This document shows, piece after piece, positions 1-8,542 of a stretch of DNA of 64,000 nt. The notes beneath the pieces are model-generated. The model searched no databases. It had not been told where the DNA came from and saw only the letters and a list, made by a program, of their open reading frames with translations. Position numbers and translations under genes: made by a program. The DNA comes from Paenibacillus validus NBRC 15382. GTDB lineage: Bacteria > Bacillota > Bacilli > Paenibacillales > NBRC-103111. Numbering within the stretch: position 1 is the stretch's first letter; each line of letters begins with the position of its first letter. The stretch is taken from the NCBI RefSeq assembly GCF_004000985.1, contig NZ_BIMH01000019.1:21346-85345 (forward strand). Reading direction: 5' to 3'.

Positions 1-5
1 AAGGC

Positions 6-244
6 TTAACGTGTCTCCATGTGCAAATGAGGACATCGCTTCTTTAACTCCGTCAAAAAAGCTTCTTCATCTAGGGGTGATATATGGATATAATCATAAA
101 TGGTCACCCATTTGTTTTTTAGGTTGGGATAGCTATCTACATAAATTTTGCCGTTGACCTTATTTGTTATTTGTATTACACCCATGTAGGTCTTAAGCTG
201 CTTGTGTATACTTCCAGAAGTTCCTTACGCTTATTCTTATCCAT
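6..244 (-). pseudogene. Decayed GIY-YIG nuclease family gene, chimeric tail
   Basis: A ribosome site (GGAGAG) precedes an ATG at 244 that opens MDKNKRKELLEVY and then stops. Shifting frame by one restores KQLKTYMGVIQITNKVNGKIY, followed by DSYPNLKNKWVT. This is the beginning of the GIY-YIG nuclease family proteins common in Bacilli (recognised from memory of the family). After NKWVT the frame carries an unrelated tail ending HLHMETR and a stop at 6-8, so most of the nuclease body is missing. It sits just downstream of another frameshifted gene. I read it as a pseudogene made by a frameshift plus an internal deletion or fusion. Confidence 0.55.
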
Positions 245-256
245 GTAATTCTCTCC

Positions 257-735
257 TTAATATCCCATATCCTTTAACATTCTTGATAATGTGCGCAGCC
301 TTTCCCCGTCAACTCATCATCATCACTCAGTGCTTGACTGAACAGTCTGATATCTTCGTGAATTTTATCATTCTCTGTACATACTGCTACAGTCATGGCA
401 TCCCCCTGCAGACCAACCCGGTCTATGACAGGATTTTGTGGATCATATAAATGCTCGTACCTGTAGGCTTCGCGGAAATACGCTAAGGATCGGCAAATCA
501 GAATAGACAAATCAAGAACGCGATGGAGTGGGAGTTCCTCGGATTGCCGCGACCATTTTTCCCCCGTGTATCTCCATACTTTCGCAGAAATATCGACCTT
601 TCCCCTATCGTTCCACTGAGCTAATCCCAAGGAAAGACCTTTCGCATCCGTATTCCCGGCGAATCGGCCGTCAACCTGATCATAGTTTTCAGAAACGACA
701 ACAGGTTTATGTTTTAATGTAGTAGGTATTTTCAT
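257..735 (-). pseudogene. DUF6530-like protein, frameshifted near its C-terminus
   Basis: The frame starting MKIPTTLKHKPVVVSENYDQ runs for 153 residues and matches, from memory, the conserved DUF6530 family of unknown function (segments VDGRFAGNTDAKGLSLGLAQ and HRVLDLSILICRSLAYFREA). The last residues (LTGKGCAHYQEC) look wrong. Inserting one G near 299-307 restores GERLRTLSRMLKDMGY and a stop at 257-259. The gene therefore carries a single-base deletion or a sequencing error. The start ATG at 735 lies just downstream of a tandem 16-bp repeat. The cellular role is unknown. Confidence 0.6.
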
Positions 736-753
736 TTTGTTTCCTTCTTTCCG

Positions 754-785
754 TTTACTAAATTAGTAATTTACTAAATTACTAA
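754..785. repeat. Tandem 16-bp AT-rich repeat upstream of the DUF6530-like gene
   Basis: Two adjacent copies, TTTACTAAATTAGTAA (754-769) and TTTACTAAATTACTAA (770-785), differ at one base. Each is close to palindromic (TTAGTAA / TTACTAA). They lie 19-50 bp upstream of the 735 start codon, where an operator for a dimeric repressor would sit, and they overlap the end of the IS110 remnant. Regulatory function is inference. Confidence 0.5.
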
Positions 786-1219
786 CATTTGCTCAACACC
801 AGGAATTTGGACGAGAAGTTTGTCCATCTTTGAGTCGAGGTCTTCTAACCTCTGTTGAAATAGTTCGTACTTATCTAATAATGTGCTGAGCTCTAATTTA
901 GCCATATCTGAGCCCTGACGAATGCCAATGGAGAGGCTTGCGACATGCTTTAACTCTCTCACCTTGCTCAAGCCGACAGCTCGTTTTACGGCCTTCCTAA
1001 GATGCGTTTGTATCGCTTCATCAGAGAACACTACCAGCTCATGAGGTAACATATTGAGCTTTAGCAATTGCAATGCTGCTTTCCCTTCCCAATCCTTAAA
1101 AACTCTAATCCTCTGAAATCTTGCACACGAGCGACATGCGCGAACTTAGCAATGTCTACGCCAATGATGAGCGTACGTGGAGTGATTTGAACAATCTTAT
1201 GATTTTGGTTATATTTCAT
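774..1219 (-). pseudogene. IS110 family transposase remnant (internal deletion)
   Basis: A GGAGG site precedes the ATG at 1219 and the protein opens MKYNQNHKIVQITPRTLIIG then VDIAKFAHVARVQDFRG, the start of the IS110 DEDD domain. The frame then breaks and resumes as LLKLNMLPHELVVFSDEAIQ and later a coiled region ending QIPGVEQMLVI, which is the middle of the transposase just before the Transposase_20 domain. An intact IS110 enzyme has roughly 400 residues. About 100 residues between the two parts and the whole C-terminal domain are missing, so the element cannot be active. Confidence 0.75.
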
Positions 1220-1355
1220 TGTAAGCCTCCTGATACATGTGTAGTTGTCCCTTTTGCCGGCCAGCGTCAGGACACTATTTATGATATCAAGAGGCCTTTT
1301 TTGCATTCAAACCCCGATTTTCTTCATTACAGGAATGCTGCCCGTTAGCTAGTGA

Positions 1356-1377
1356 AGGGCTGCCGCGTGGCAGCCCT
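1356..1377. terminator. GC-rich hairpin downstream of lysR
   Basis: A perfect 9-bp stem AGGGCTGCC/GGCAGCCCT with a GCGT loop lies about 50 bp after the lysR stop. Neither strand has a following T run, so it is a weak or non-intrinsic terminator at best. Confidence 0.4.
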
Positions 1378-1427
1378 CTCGGTATTGGACTATCGTTAAC
1401 CGTTAACTCAATGACTTGTGCTACGGT

Positions 1428-2333
1428 TCACCGTATGAGTCCATTGGGGGATTGTTCAAGAAGTTCTTGCTTGAGAAATTGGTAAAGCTTTGAGCTTGCC
1501 AGTTTCAACGGATATTCCGATGGCTTGGAAAGAATGCCGAAAGTCATGTATATAAGACTGCCGCTCATAGCCCGTATCGTAGTTCCTGTAGGAACCGGTT
1601 TCAAAACAATCTCTGGCACAAGGGCAATACCTAGTCCGCTTTCGACATAATATTTCAAAGCTGTCATACTGCCAATCTCCATCGTGTCTATTGGAACGTT
1701 CCCTGATTCCTGCAGTACCATCTCAAGTTTTCTGCGGTACGGACAGGTTTCTGACGTGATGAGCAGACGATGTCCCCGAATATCATCCGGCGTAATAACC
1801 GCTTTTTGGGCAAGTGGATGGTTCTCCGGCATCAAGACCACAAACTCTTCCTTAAATAAGGGTTCAAAATAGAGATCGGAACCCAGATCCGGTGCCGAAC
1901 AAAGAGCCAAATCAACATCCCCTTTGAGAAGCCGCTCGCTCAATGTTGGCGTGTTTGCAAAGTCCAGAGAGATACGAATTTTCGGAAATTGTGATAAAAA
2001 TCTCTCTAAGATACCAGGTAATCGATAACTGGCAGTTGGCTCCGTCACCCCTAAACGGATATTCCCCCTTTCGCCTAATTGTAAATCCGACAAGTTCGTT
2101 TGTAATTGTTCCATATTCTTTACAATTTGCAAACTCTGGTCGTAGAACAGTCTTCCGGCTTCTGTTAACCGGATCTTTTTTCCGCGTTCGATAAGCTGAA
2201 CGCCCAATTCGGATTCAAGCTTTTGGATTTGCATCGTGACGGTAGATTGTACATAATTCATTGCATCAGCTGCACGGATAAAACTACCGTACTTCACAAT
2301 CATTTGAAAGGTTTTTAATGTTTTAAGATCCAT
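1428..2333 (-). CDS. LysR family transcriptional regulator
   Basis: A DNA-binding regulator of about 301 residues, normal for the family. The N-terminal winged helix-turn-helix is visible (MDLKTLKTFQMIVKYGSF, AADAMNYVQSTVTMQIQKLE, FERGKK-like wing LIERGKKIRLTEAGRLFYD). A periplasmic-binding-like effector domain follows (GNIRLGVTEPTASYRLPGIL, VDLALCSAP, ESGLGIALVPEIV). I chose the ATG at 2333 because an AGGAG site lies 8 bases upstream and it gives the typical LysR start; the frame stays open to 2390 without a ribosome site. It is transcribed divergently from the SDR gene at 2459, which is its most likely target. The effector is unknown. Confidence 0.9.
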   Translation of the reverse strand: MDLKTLKTFQMIVKYGSFIRAADAMNYVQSTVTMQIQKLESELGVQLIERGKKIRLTEAGRLFYDQSLQIVKNMEQLQTNLSDLQLGERGNIRLGVTEPTASYRLPGILERFLSQFPKIRISLDFANTPTLSERLLKGDVDLALCSAPDLGSDLYFEPLFKEEFVVLMPENHPLAQKAVITPDDIRGHRLLITSETCPYRRKLEMVLQESGNVPIDTMEIGSMTALKYYVESGLGIALVPEIVLKPVPTGTTIRAMSGSLIYMTFGILSKPSEYPLKLASSKLYQFLKQELLEQSPNGLIR

Positions 2334-2458
2334 CGTAGTTCTCCTAGCTCCGAGTTCATTTTTTTTGAACCTATCGATCAATTTATTCAATTATACAAAT
2401 TCGAAATGGCAATATACAATCATTTACATCAGAGTGTAGCAAAAGGAGATGACTACAT

Positions 2459-3199
2459 ATGAATTTAAAAAACAAAGTGGCTCTTGTTACCGGCGGTGGT
2501 ACAGGGATTGGCCGCGCTACTTGTCTCGCGCTTGCTGAGCGGGGGGCAACCGTCGCCGTGAACTATTCGCGCTCTAAAGCCGATGCGGAAGAAACAGCAC
2601 AAATCATCAATATAAAAGGTGGGTGCGCAATAGCCATACAAGCCGACGTTTCTCAAGACAAGGAAGTAAGGGAAATGGTTGATAAATTGGTGCAGCAATT
2701 TGGGAGAATTGATTTGCTTGTGAATAATGCCAGCATTACACGGCATATCCCGTTTGATGATCTGGAAGCGGCAACGGAAGAAGTATGGGACGAGCTTTAT
2801 GATGTTAATGTCAAAGGAATGTATCACTGCGCGCGAGCTGCAGCCCCTTTCATGAAAATGAATAAACAAGGAGCGATAGTCAACCTCGGCAGTATAGCCG
2901 GACAAACAGGATTAGGATCCTCTCTTCCATACGCCGTATCCAAAGCGGCAGTTCACGGTCTTACGAAATCGTTAGCACGCGCCTTAGCTCCGGATATTAG
3001 AGTCAACTGTGTTGTTCCAGGAGCCGTCGCGACAAGATGGTGGGCTGGAAGGGAGGAACAAATGAAGAGGCTGGCTCCTAATCTTCTGCTGCAGCGAGTT
3101 TCAACACCTGAAGATATCGCTAAATTTATCTGCGCAGCCTTGGAACAAGAAGCAATGACAGGTCAAATCATTACAGTGGACAGTGGACAAACGTTATAG
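2459..3199 (+). CDS. SDR family oxidoreductase (FabG-like)
   Basis: A classical short-chain dehydrogenase of 246 residues. Visible motifs are the nucleotide-binding TGGGTGIG near residue 11, NNAS near 90, catalytic Ser in NLGSIAG near 144, and YAVSK (Tyr/Lys) near 158, then PGAVATRW and the C-terminal MTGQIITVDSGQTL. The N-terminal region favours NADP(H) use. An AAAAGGAG site sits 8 bases before the ATG. The 125-bp gap to the divergent lysR holds promoters for both. It resembles 3-oxoacyl-ACP reductases, but lone SDR genes under LysR control usually act on other carbonyl or alcohol substrates, so the substrate is not assigned. Confidence 0.9.
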   Translation: MNLKNKVALVTGGGTGIGRATCLALAERGATVAVNYSRSKADAEETAQIINIKGGCAIAIQADVSQDKEVREMVDKLVQQFGRIDLLVNNASITRHIPFDDLEAATEEVWDELYDVNVKGMYHCARAAAPFMKMNKQGAIVNLGSIAGQTGLGSSLPYAVSKAAVHGLTKSLARALAPDIRVNCVVPGAVATRWWAGREEQMKRLAPNLLLQRVSTPEDIAKFICAALEQEAMTGQIITVDSGQTL

Positions 3200-3246
3200 G
3201 GAATATTCCTATAAGTGTATATTCAAATGGAAAGGAGATACGTTAT

Positions 3247-3567
3247 ATGGGCGTGAACATGACAACATTGAGTGCACTTGCCGAGCCCAACCGATTACAC
3301 ATCGTCGAGCTTTTGCGTGACGGTCCACTCACTGTAGGAGAAATAGCCGAACGACTCGGGCTCCGTCAGCCGCAGGTATCTAAACATCTACGTGTACTTG
3401 GTGATTCCGGGCTCGTTGAGGTGCATCCAAGCGCGAATCGCCGCATCTATAAACTGCAGCCACAGCCCTTCTTAGAACTGGATGAGTGGATTGATTCCTT
3501 TCGAACCCTATGGGAGGATAGATTCGACCGCTTGGACGATTATTTACGTGAATTGCAAGGAAAGTAA
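3247..3567 (+). CDS. ArsR/SmtB family transcriptional regulator
   Basis: A 106-residue winged-helix repressor: LAEPNRLHIVELLRDGPLTV, GEIAERLGLRQPQVSKHLRV (recognition helix), then LVEVHPSANRRIYKLQPQPF. It lacks the metal-binding cysteine motif CVCDLC of metal-sensing ArsR proteins, and instead has the tail LDEWIDSFRTLWEDRFDRLD typical of ArsR proteins paired with SRPBCC genes. It is 77 bp upstream of such a gene. The pair probably forms one transcription unit and likely autoregulates. Confidence 0.88.
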   Translation: MGVNMTTLSALAEPNRLHIVELLRDGPLTVGEIAERLGLRQPQVSKHLRVLGDSGLVEVHPSANRRIYKLQPQPFLELDEWIDSFRTLWEDRFDRLDDYLRELQGK

Positions 3568-3644
3568 TAACGGGGATACGGCTTTGTAGCGCAGCTGGGA
3601 GCAATTGTGCAACTGCATAATTCATTATTTAGGAGGAAAATGAA

Positions 3645-4154
3645 TTGACGACAAATAAAATGATATCGAAAGTAGAAGATCATGTTCTGGTACTGGAGCG
3701 CGTATTCGATGCGCCGCGTGAGCTCGTGTTTAAGGCTTTTTCGGAAGCTGAACACTTAAAACGCTGGTTTGGACCGAAAGGCTGGCCGCTTACGGTTTGC
3801 AACATCGACTTCCGTCCGGGCGGGGTATGGCATTTCTGTATGAAGTGCACAGACGAGAGCCAGGAATATTACGGCCAGGAATCTTGGGGCAAAGCAGTCT
3901 ACCACGAAATTGTAGAGCCAGAGCGGATTGTCTACGTCGACTCGTTCTCCGATGCGGAAGGCAATATAGTTGAGGGAATGCCGGAGACGCTGGTCACGAT
4001 GACCTTCGTCGAACATGAAGGCAAGACGAAACTGATCAGCCACGCTCAATACGCATCGGCCGACGCACTCAAGACCGTAATGGATATGGGAATGCTCGAA
4101 GGTATAGCCTCGACTTGGGACAATCTGGAGGAATTTCTGGAAGAAATTAAGTAA
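3645..4154 (+). CDS. SRPBCC / AHSA1 domain protein
   Basis: A 169-residue protein of the START-like SRPBCC superfamily (activator of Hsp90 ATPase homology 1 branch). The family signature is seen at LVLERVFDAPRELVFKAFSE, LKRWFGPKGWPLT, DFRPGGVWHFCM, GKTKLISHAQYAS and GMLEGIASTWDNLEEFLEE. The best start is TTG at 3645, 8 bases after AGGAGG; ATG at 3660 is an alternative with poor spacing. Genes of this type directly after an ArsR regulator are a very common pair in Bacillales. The fold binds hydrophobic ligands, and the real substrate is unknown. Confidence 0.85.
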   Translation: MTTNKMISKVEDHVLVLERVFDAPRELVFKAFSEAEHLKRWFGPKGWPLTVCNIDFRPGGVWHFCMKCTDESQEYYGQESWGKAVYHEIVEPERIVYVDSFSDAEGNIVEGMPETLVTMTFVEHEGKTKLISHAQYASADALKTVMDMGMLEGIASTWDNLEEFLEEIK

Positions 4155-4183
4155 GGTGCGGTGTGATGACCGAATACATCAGC

Positions 4184-4214
4184 ACGGCCGCTTGGCTTTG
4201 AAGCCGGCGGCCGT
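4184..4214 (+). terminator. Terminator hairpin after the ArsR/SRPBCC unit
   Basis: An 8-bp stem ACGGCCGC/GCGGCCGT encloses a second inner stem GGCTT/AAGCC and is followed by TTTGTGT. It lies 30 bp after the stop and separates this unit from the convergent gene at 4237. Confidence 0.6.
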
Positions 4215-4236
4215 TTGTGTCATCAAGCCATACCCT

Positions 4237-4824
4237 TTATATATGGTCCCTCCGGTTTTCATTTTGAATCCAAAAAAAAGAAATGAAATAGACGCATGCG
4301 ATCGCTATTGGCGTTGTAAAATATGAATTTTCAACAAATATGGCACCAAATATAACCGAAACGATGACGGTAGCTACTGCCATGAATAAGTAGGCTTTAC
4401 TACGATAAATCAAGAAATACGGCAGGAAATGAGCTCCGCCCAACACACCGATAAAGAATGGCAAATATTCGGGGTTATGCACGTATGCAAATATCCAGAC
4501 AGGCAAGAATAATCCTTGAATCCCGCCAACCAGTCCACCCAACACTCCAAGAGGACTTTTACACATGACATCAAAACCAAGCATTTTACCAAGCAATACG
4601 CCTAATGGAAATATACTCCCCATGCCAAACAACCAAACCATTTTTAAAATGTCTTCTTCTAAAAATTGAGCTAGAATAGTCACCACAATCATGAATAGTG
4701 CTCCGGCAAGCGGAAAGGAATATCCTCTTTTGGCCGTCCTGATCAGATCATTTCTCATTTCTTCAAAAGTCATGTCTTCATACTTCATGCGAATCATCCA
4801 TTCCCATAAAATGTTTTTACCCAA
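4237..4824 (-). CDS. DUF7010-like integral membrane protein
   Basis: A membrane protein with about six predicted helices (for example PLAGALFMIVVTILAQF, VWLFGMGSIFPLGVLLG, VLGGLVGGIQGLFLPVWIFA, FFIGVLGGAHFLPYFLIY, AYLFMAVATVIVSVIFGAIF, TPIAIACVYFISFFWI). The soluble start KYEDMTFEEMRNDLIRTAKR matches my memory of the DUF7010 family, of unknown function. The true start is uncertain: TTG at 4824, ATG at 4797 and ATG at 4788 are in frame, and none has a convincing ribosome site. The 4788 start gives the usual family N-terminus. The gene is isolated, convergent with the SRPBCC unit. Confidence 0.65.
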   Translation of the reverse strand: MGKNILWEWMIRMKYEDMTFEEMRNDLIRTAKRGYSFPLAGALFMIVVTILAQFLEEDILKMVWLFGMGSIFPLGVLLGKMLGFDVMCKSPLGVLGGLVGGIQGLFLPVWIFAYVHNPEYLPFFIGVLGGAHFLPYFLIYRSKAYLFMAVATVIVSVIFGAIFVENSYFTTPIAIACVYFISFFWIQNENRRDHI

Positions 4825-4909
4825 CCCTGTATTAATGACGTAATCTTGAGACTATTGTTGCATAGCGTGTTATTGTTTATTAACATGAATGTGCCCGGCA
4901 GCACAGCAA

Positions 4910-4935
4910 GGCTGCCGATCGAGGAACCGGCAGCC
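4910..4935 (-). terminator. Hairpin downstream of greA
   Basis: A perfect 8-bp stem GGCTGCCG/CGGCAGCC with a 10-base loop lies about 65 bp beyond the greA stop. There is no T tract on either strand, so it may act through Rho or only protect the transcript end. Confidence 0.4.
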
Positions 4936-4997
4936 CGCGTATCACTATATTATACTCTCGTTTCCTATTAACGCCAATTTTTGACCACTTCCCGCTT

Positions 4998-5492
4998 TTA
5001 GCTCCCCTTAATTTCAAGCAGCTCATATTGCAGGATACCCATCGGAGCGTTCACGTTAATGATGTCACCTACTTTTTTGCCCAGGAGCTCTTTCCCGAGC
5101 GGACTTTCGTATGAGATTTTGTTATCCGCCACATTGGCTTCGGCCGGACCAACAATACGGTATTCAATCTTCTCAGCGAATTCGATATCATTTAGGATCA
5201 CTACAGAACCTATGCTTACGTGGTTCAAGCTCATGCTGGCCTCATCCACTACCTTGGCTTTTTTTAACATGCGCTCAAGCGTCAGGATCCTTGTTTCCAT
5301 AAATGCCTGATCATCCTTAGCCGAATGATATTCGCTGTTTTCCTTGAGATCACCGTAACTAATCGCTACTTTCAGCCGCTCAGCTAATTCTTTACGCTTG
5401 ACGGTTTTAAGCTCGCGGAGTTCCTCCTCTAATTTCGCCAAGCCCTCTCGCGTTAAAATCATTTCATCATTACCCACTGTTCCCACTCCCAT
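4998..5492 (-). CDS. greA: Transcription elongation factor GreA
   Basis: GreA enters the secondary channel of RNA polymerase and stimulates cleavage of backtracked RNA. The N-terminal coiled coil is clear (MILTREGLAKLEEELRELKT, LAERLKVAISYGDLKENSEY, AKDDQAFMETRILTLERMLK), including the acidic tip motif GDLKENSEY. The C-terminal FKBP-like domain follows (IGSVVILNDIEFAEKIEYRI, SPLGKELLGKKVGD). The length of 164 residues is slightly longer than the usual 157, and ATG at 5462 (MILTREG) would give 154, so the start is uncertain. It stands alone rather than in the usual greA-lysS context, so it could be a second copy. Confidence 0.93.
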   Translation of the reverse strand: MGVGTVGNDEMILTREGLAKLEEELRELKTVKRKELAERLKVAISYGDLKENSEYHSAKDDQAFMETRILTLERMLKKAKVVDEASMSLNHVSIGSVVILNDIEFAEKIEYRIVGPAEANVADNKISYESPLGKELLGKKVGDIINVNAPMGILQYELLEIKGS

Positions 5493-5525
5493 CTGGCTAT
5501 CGTCGTACCATTTTACCTTATCCCG

Positions 5526-5777
5526 TGACTAAATGGAACTTATCTTGCCTACAGGACGGGAGACATAGAGAAATTCCCGTATATCCAAAAAGCTATCGAT
5601 GAATTTATCGATTCTCTTCAAAAAAATACTAATATTTCCAATATCTACATACTGGGCGATGTATGCCCTGATAAGACGTTGAAAGGAATCGAGGCCATAC
5701 ATAGTACGATTAGAAAAGGACAGGCCGAATGTAATCATTCGTCTGTCCTTTCACCGGTTGAACTTATCCATAAATGA
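5526..5777 (+). pseudogene. Unidentified gene remnant without a start codon
   Basis: A plus-strand frame, open from a TGA just upstream to the TGA at 5775, reads NGTYLAYRTGDIEKFPYIQK then AIDEFIDSLQKNTNISNIYI and LGDVCPDKTLKGIEAIHSTI. Its composition looks like a real globular protein, but there is no start codon or ribosome site. Its end overlaps the 3' end of the MFS pseudogene on the other strand. I do not recognise the family. I treat it as a truncated fragment. Confidence 0.35.
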
Positions 5778-6485
5778 TTTGGATGGGCAGCATATTTCCA
5801 TCGGCAGGGGTCTCGTTACATATCCGAGAAATGCCAACACTGCCCCACTCGCCCAAAATACGGCGGACACGCCTGCCAAGCCTCCAATTCCGCCGAAAAC
5901 CAATGGAATCATGAACTGAGATGCGCGGTTTACCGTCATCCGAAGTCCCAGTACTTCACCTCGGCGATCCGATGGGCTGACTTCCAATACAAACGATAAA
6001 CTAAGCGGCTGCCCCCTAGTATTCCGACAAACACAACCAACACTGTGATCCAGGGTGATAAAGGGGTTAATAAGTAAATTACGCCGCTAATGTATAACGA
6101 CCTGGTTAACAGCTTCATTCGACCGAATTTACCCCCATTTGTTCCCCCAGCAATGGAAAATAAGCGGAAAAGAGTTCCCGATTAGAGAGCACCTGCCCAT
6201 ACATTTTTGCAAAGAAACCATTAATAAAGTAATAGCTATGCCAATGAGTGACTGCTGCAGTACAAATGTTACAAAATTGGGAAGCGCCGTACCCATAACC
6301 ACTGCAACCAAATACGCACCGTTGCCGAGCATTAACATCCTTCGTATCCCATACTTATCGGTCCATTTACCCATTCGTACTGCGAGAAAAACGGGCAGCA
6401 GCGCATAACAAGCAACAATAATACTTATTTCAACAGCGGTAATCCCGAGGAAGGAAGCATGCAGCGAGACCATAAAAAACACCAA
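5751..6485 (-). pseudogene. Major facilitator superfamily transporter, frameshifted and truncated
   Basis: Three minus-strand pieces in different frames together describe an MFS permease. The N-terminal piece (6485 to 6129) holds VEISIIVACYALLPVFLAVR then MGKWTDKYGIRRML, the MFS signature loop between helices 2 and 3. A middle piece (6118 to 5936) begins MKLLTRSLYISGVIYLLTPL. The C-terminal piece (5987 to 5751) contains EVSPSDRRGEVLGLRMTVNR and FGGIGGLAGVSAVFWASGAV. At least two frameshifts separate them, and helix 1 and the central region are missing (a full MFS protein has about 400 residues). It lies divergent to the LysR gene at 6642, so it may once have been that regulator's target. Confidence 0.7.
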
Positions 6486-6641
6486 AAGCTTCTCACCGAC
6501 TTCCTATCTATATAAATTTCCTTAATGAGCGCTAATTTACTTTGATTCCCAATTTAACTGTAGTACAATTTATAATTATAAGTATGATTGTGAGATATTT
6601 TAAATTTCGATAATTTTTATCTATTATATTCGGAGGTACTC

Positions 6642-7538
6642 ATGGACGAGAAAGACTGGCTCATTATTAAAACCCTTTATGAGAAAAAAAGCATCTCCAA
6701 AGCAGCAGAGCTCCTTTACATCTCTCAACCGGCTTTAACGTACCGCATACAAAATATTGAAAAACAGTTCGGTGCCCAAATGGTTTCGCGAGGTAAAAAG
6801 GGGGTTGAGTTTACCCCGCAAGGAGAGAGCATGGTAGAATATGCTGAAAAGATGCTGCTTGAATTGCGAAAGACCAAGGAAATGGTCCAAAATATGAACG
6901 ATCAAGTTCGAGGGACGCTGCGGCTCGGCGTTTCAAGTAACTTTGCCAGGTACCGTCTGCCGATTTTATTAAAACAATTTCTAGAGATTTATCCCGAAAT
7001 TGAAATCCACGTCAAAACAGGCTGGAGTTCAGAGGTTGTAAATTTCTTATACAGAGATGAAGTGCATATTGGAATCGTGCGTGGTGAGAACAATTGGCAT
7101 GAACAAATACATTTGTTGTATGAGGAGCCCCTCTGCATTGCTTCTACGAACCCAATCCATTTGCAAGATTTGCCCAATCTTCCGAGAATCAATTATAAAA
7201 CCGATTCGCACTTAAAAGACTCCATTTACAAATGGTGGCAAGCTCATTATAATCAGCCTCCGCTTATCACTATGGAAGTAGATCGAATAGACACTTGTGT
7301 AGAACTTGTTAAGCATGGTATGGGTTATGCGATCATACCGGGCATCATTCTAAGTGATCACGACTCTTTACACACCATAAATTTACATTCGTCAGACAAC
7401 AAGCCTATCCTTAGAAAAACCTGGATGATTAACCGCGACATTACATTGGAGCTTTCGGTAGTGAAAGCCTTTGTAGATTTTATAAAGCAAGAATCATGCC
7501 ATGTTCTAGGTGATGCTTCGGAACATCCTATAGAGTAA
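6642..7538 (+). CDS. LysR family transcriptional regulator (candidate regulator of the carboxylate cluster)
   Basis: A 298-residue LysR protein: MDEKDWLIIKTLYEKKSISK then AAELLYISQPALTYRIQNIE (helix-turn-helix) and QMVSRGKKGVEFTPQGESMV, followed by an effector domain starting GTLRLGVSSNFARYRLPILL and including VKHGMGYAIIPGI. The GGAGG site is 6 bases before the ATG. It is convergent with the last gene of the eleven-gene minus-strand cluster (28-bp gap) and divergent from an MFS pseudogene. It is the only regulator next to the cluster, so it is the likely controller, but its position at the 3' end makes this inference rather than observation. Confidence 0.9.
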   Translation: MDEKDWLIIKTLYEKKSISKAAELLYISQPALTYRIQNIEKQFGAQMVSRGKKGVEFTPQGESMVEYAEKMLLELRKTKEMVQNMNDQVRGTLRLGVSSNFARYRLPILLKQFLEIYPEIEIHVKTGWSSEVVNFLYRDEVHIGIVRGENNWHEQIHLLYEEPLCIASTNPIHLQDLPNLPRINYKTDSHLKDSIYKWWQAHYNQPPLITMEVDRIDTCVELVKHGMGYAIIPGIILSDHDSLHTINLHSSDNKPILRKTWMINRDITLELSVVKAFVDFIKQESCHVLGDASEHPIE

Positions 7539-7565
7539 TAAAGCGCCGGCGCCGGGTGTATCCTC

Positions 7566-8519
7566 TCAAATGCTGTTATCTTTAAAGGTAATGATATTCT
7601 TCAGCGACTCGTCCGCGAAGCGCTGAAGAACGTCCCACGTTACATAACCGATATGAGGGGTCAGCACAACATTCGGGCAGTCCGCAAACGGATTAGACTT
7701 CAGCGGTTCTTCTTCAAACGTATCGATTCCCGCACCTCGAAGATGTCCTGACTTTAATAAGCCAACAAGCGCTTCGGTATTGACAAGGGCACCTCTTGAA
7801 GTATTGATAACTATACTTCCCTGCTTTAGTTGGCGAAGTCTCTCCCTATTCAACAAACCTTTTAAAGCAGGAACGAGACGGAGATGGACGGAAACCACAT
7901 CCGAAGTTCCAAGGAGCTCATCGAGCTCTAACACCTGAACTCCATAGGAATTTTCATCCCCCTTGATCCCCGTCGGGCGCCAAGCTGTCACTTCCATACC
8001 GAGGGCGGAGGCAATTTTCGCCACCTCTTTGGCAATTTTGCCGAAGCCCAGCAGACCAAGCCGCTTTCCTTTTAATTCAAACCCCGGCGTTTGGATCCAG
8101 TTTCCTTCTTTTAAATGAGCCTGATGAACCGGGAATTGTCGTGAACAGGCGATCATCATACCGATTGTCAGTTCCGCAACAGACGAAATGGACAGGCCCG
8201 GCGAGGTGAATACTTGAATCCCTCTTTGGTTCACTGCATCCAGGTCAATATGAGACACTCCGGTACCGGCCTGCGAGATGGCCTTCAGCCGTGGCAGTTG
8301 CTTCAAGACATGGTCAGGAAGGGGAACCCTCTCTCGAACGAGAACAACGACATCAGCCTCCCGCATCAATTCCACGGCTTCGGCTTCTGTAACCGGATCG
8401 TGTGAGAACGTGATTTCAAACCCCAGCTCCCTACATGGGTTCGCATAAGGCGAAGTAGGGAAGACCTTTTCATAATCGCCTAAAACGGCCAATTTTTTTA
8501 CAGCGTCCTGAGCACTCAC
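7566..8519 (-). CDS. D-isomer-specific 2-hydroxyacid dehydrogenase (copy 1)
   Basis: An NAD(P)-dependent oxidoreductase that interconverts 2-hydroxy and 2-oxo acids. In its 317 residues the Rossmann motif GLLGFGKIAKE is near 160, the catalytic Arg lies in INTSRGALVN, the Glu in GIDTFEEEPL and the His in LTPHIGYVT. The start is GTG at 8519, 10 bases after AAAAGGGG; typical homologues begin near KKLAVLGDYEKVF. It is the last gene of the cluster, 23 bp after the TPP enzyme. It shares only family-level features with the copy at 18403, which suggests different substrates or opposite ends of one route. Confidence 0.9.
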   Translation of the reverse strand: MSAQDAVKKLAVLGDYEKVFPTSPYANPCRELGFEITFSHDPVTEAEAVELMREADVVVLVRERVPLPDHVLKQLPRLKAISQAGTGVSHIDLDAVNQRGIQVFTSPGLSISSVAELTIGMMIACSRQFPVHQAHLKEGNWIQTPGFELKGKRLGLLGFGKIAKEVAKIASALGMEVTAWRPTGIKGDENSYGVQVLELDELLGTSDVVSVHLRLVPALKGLLNRERLRQLKQGSIVINTSRGALVNTEALVGLLKSGHLRGAGIDTFEEEPLKSNPFADCPNVVLTPHIGYVTWDVLQRFADESLKNIITFKDNSI

Positions 8520-8542
8520 TAGTTTTCATCCCCTTTTAACCT

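Noticed and set aside
202..450. 82-codon plus-strand frame over the DUF6530 region
   Set aside because: Overlaps the recognisable minus-strand gene remnants and has no ribosome site.
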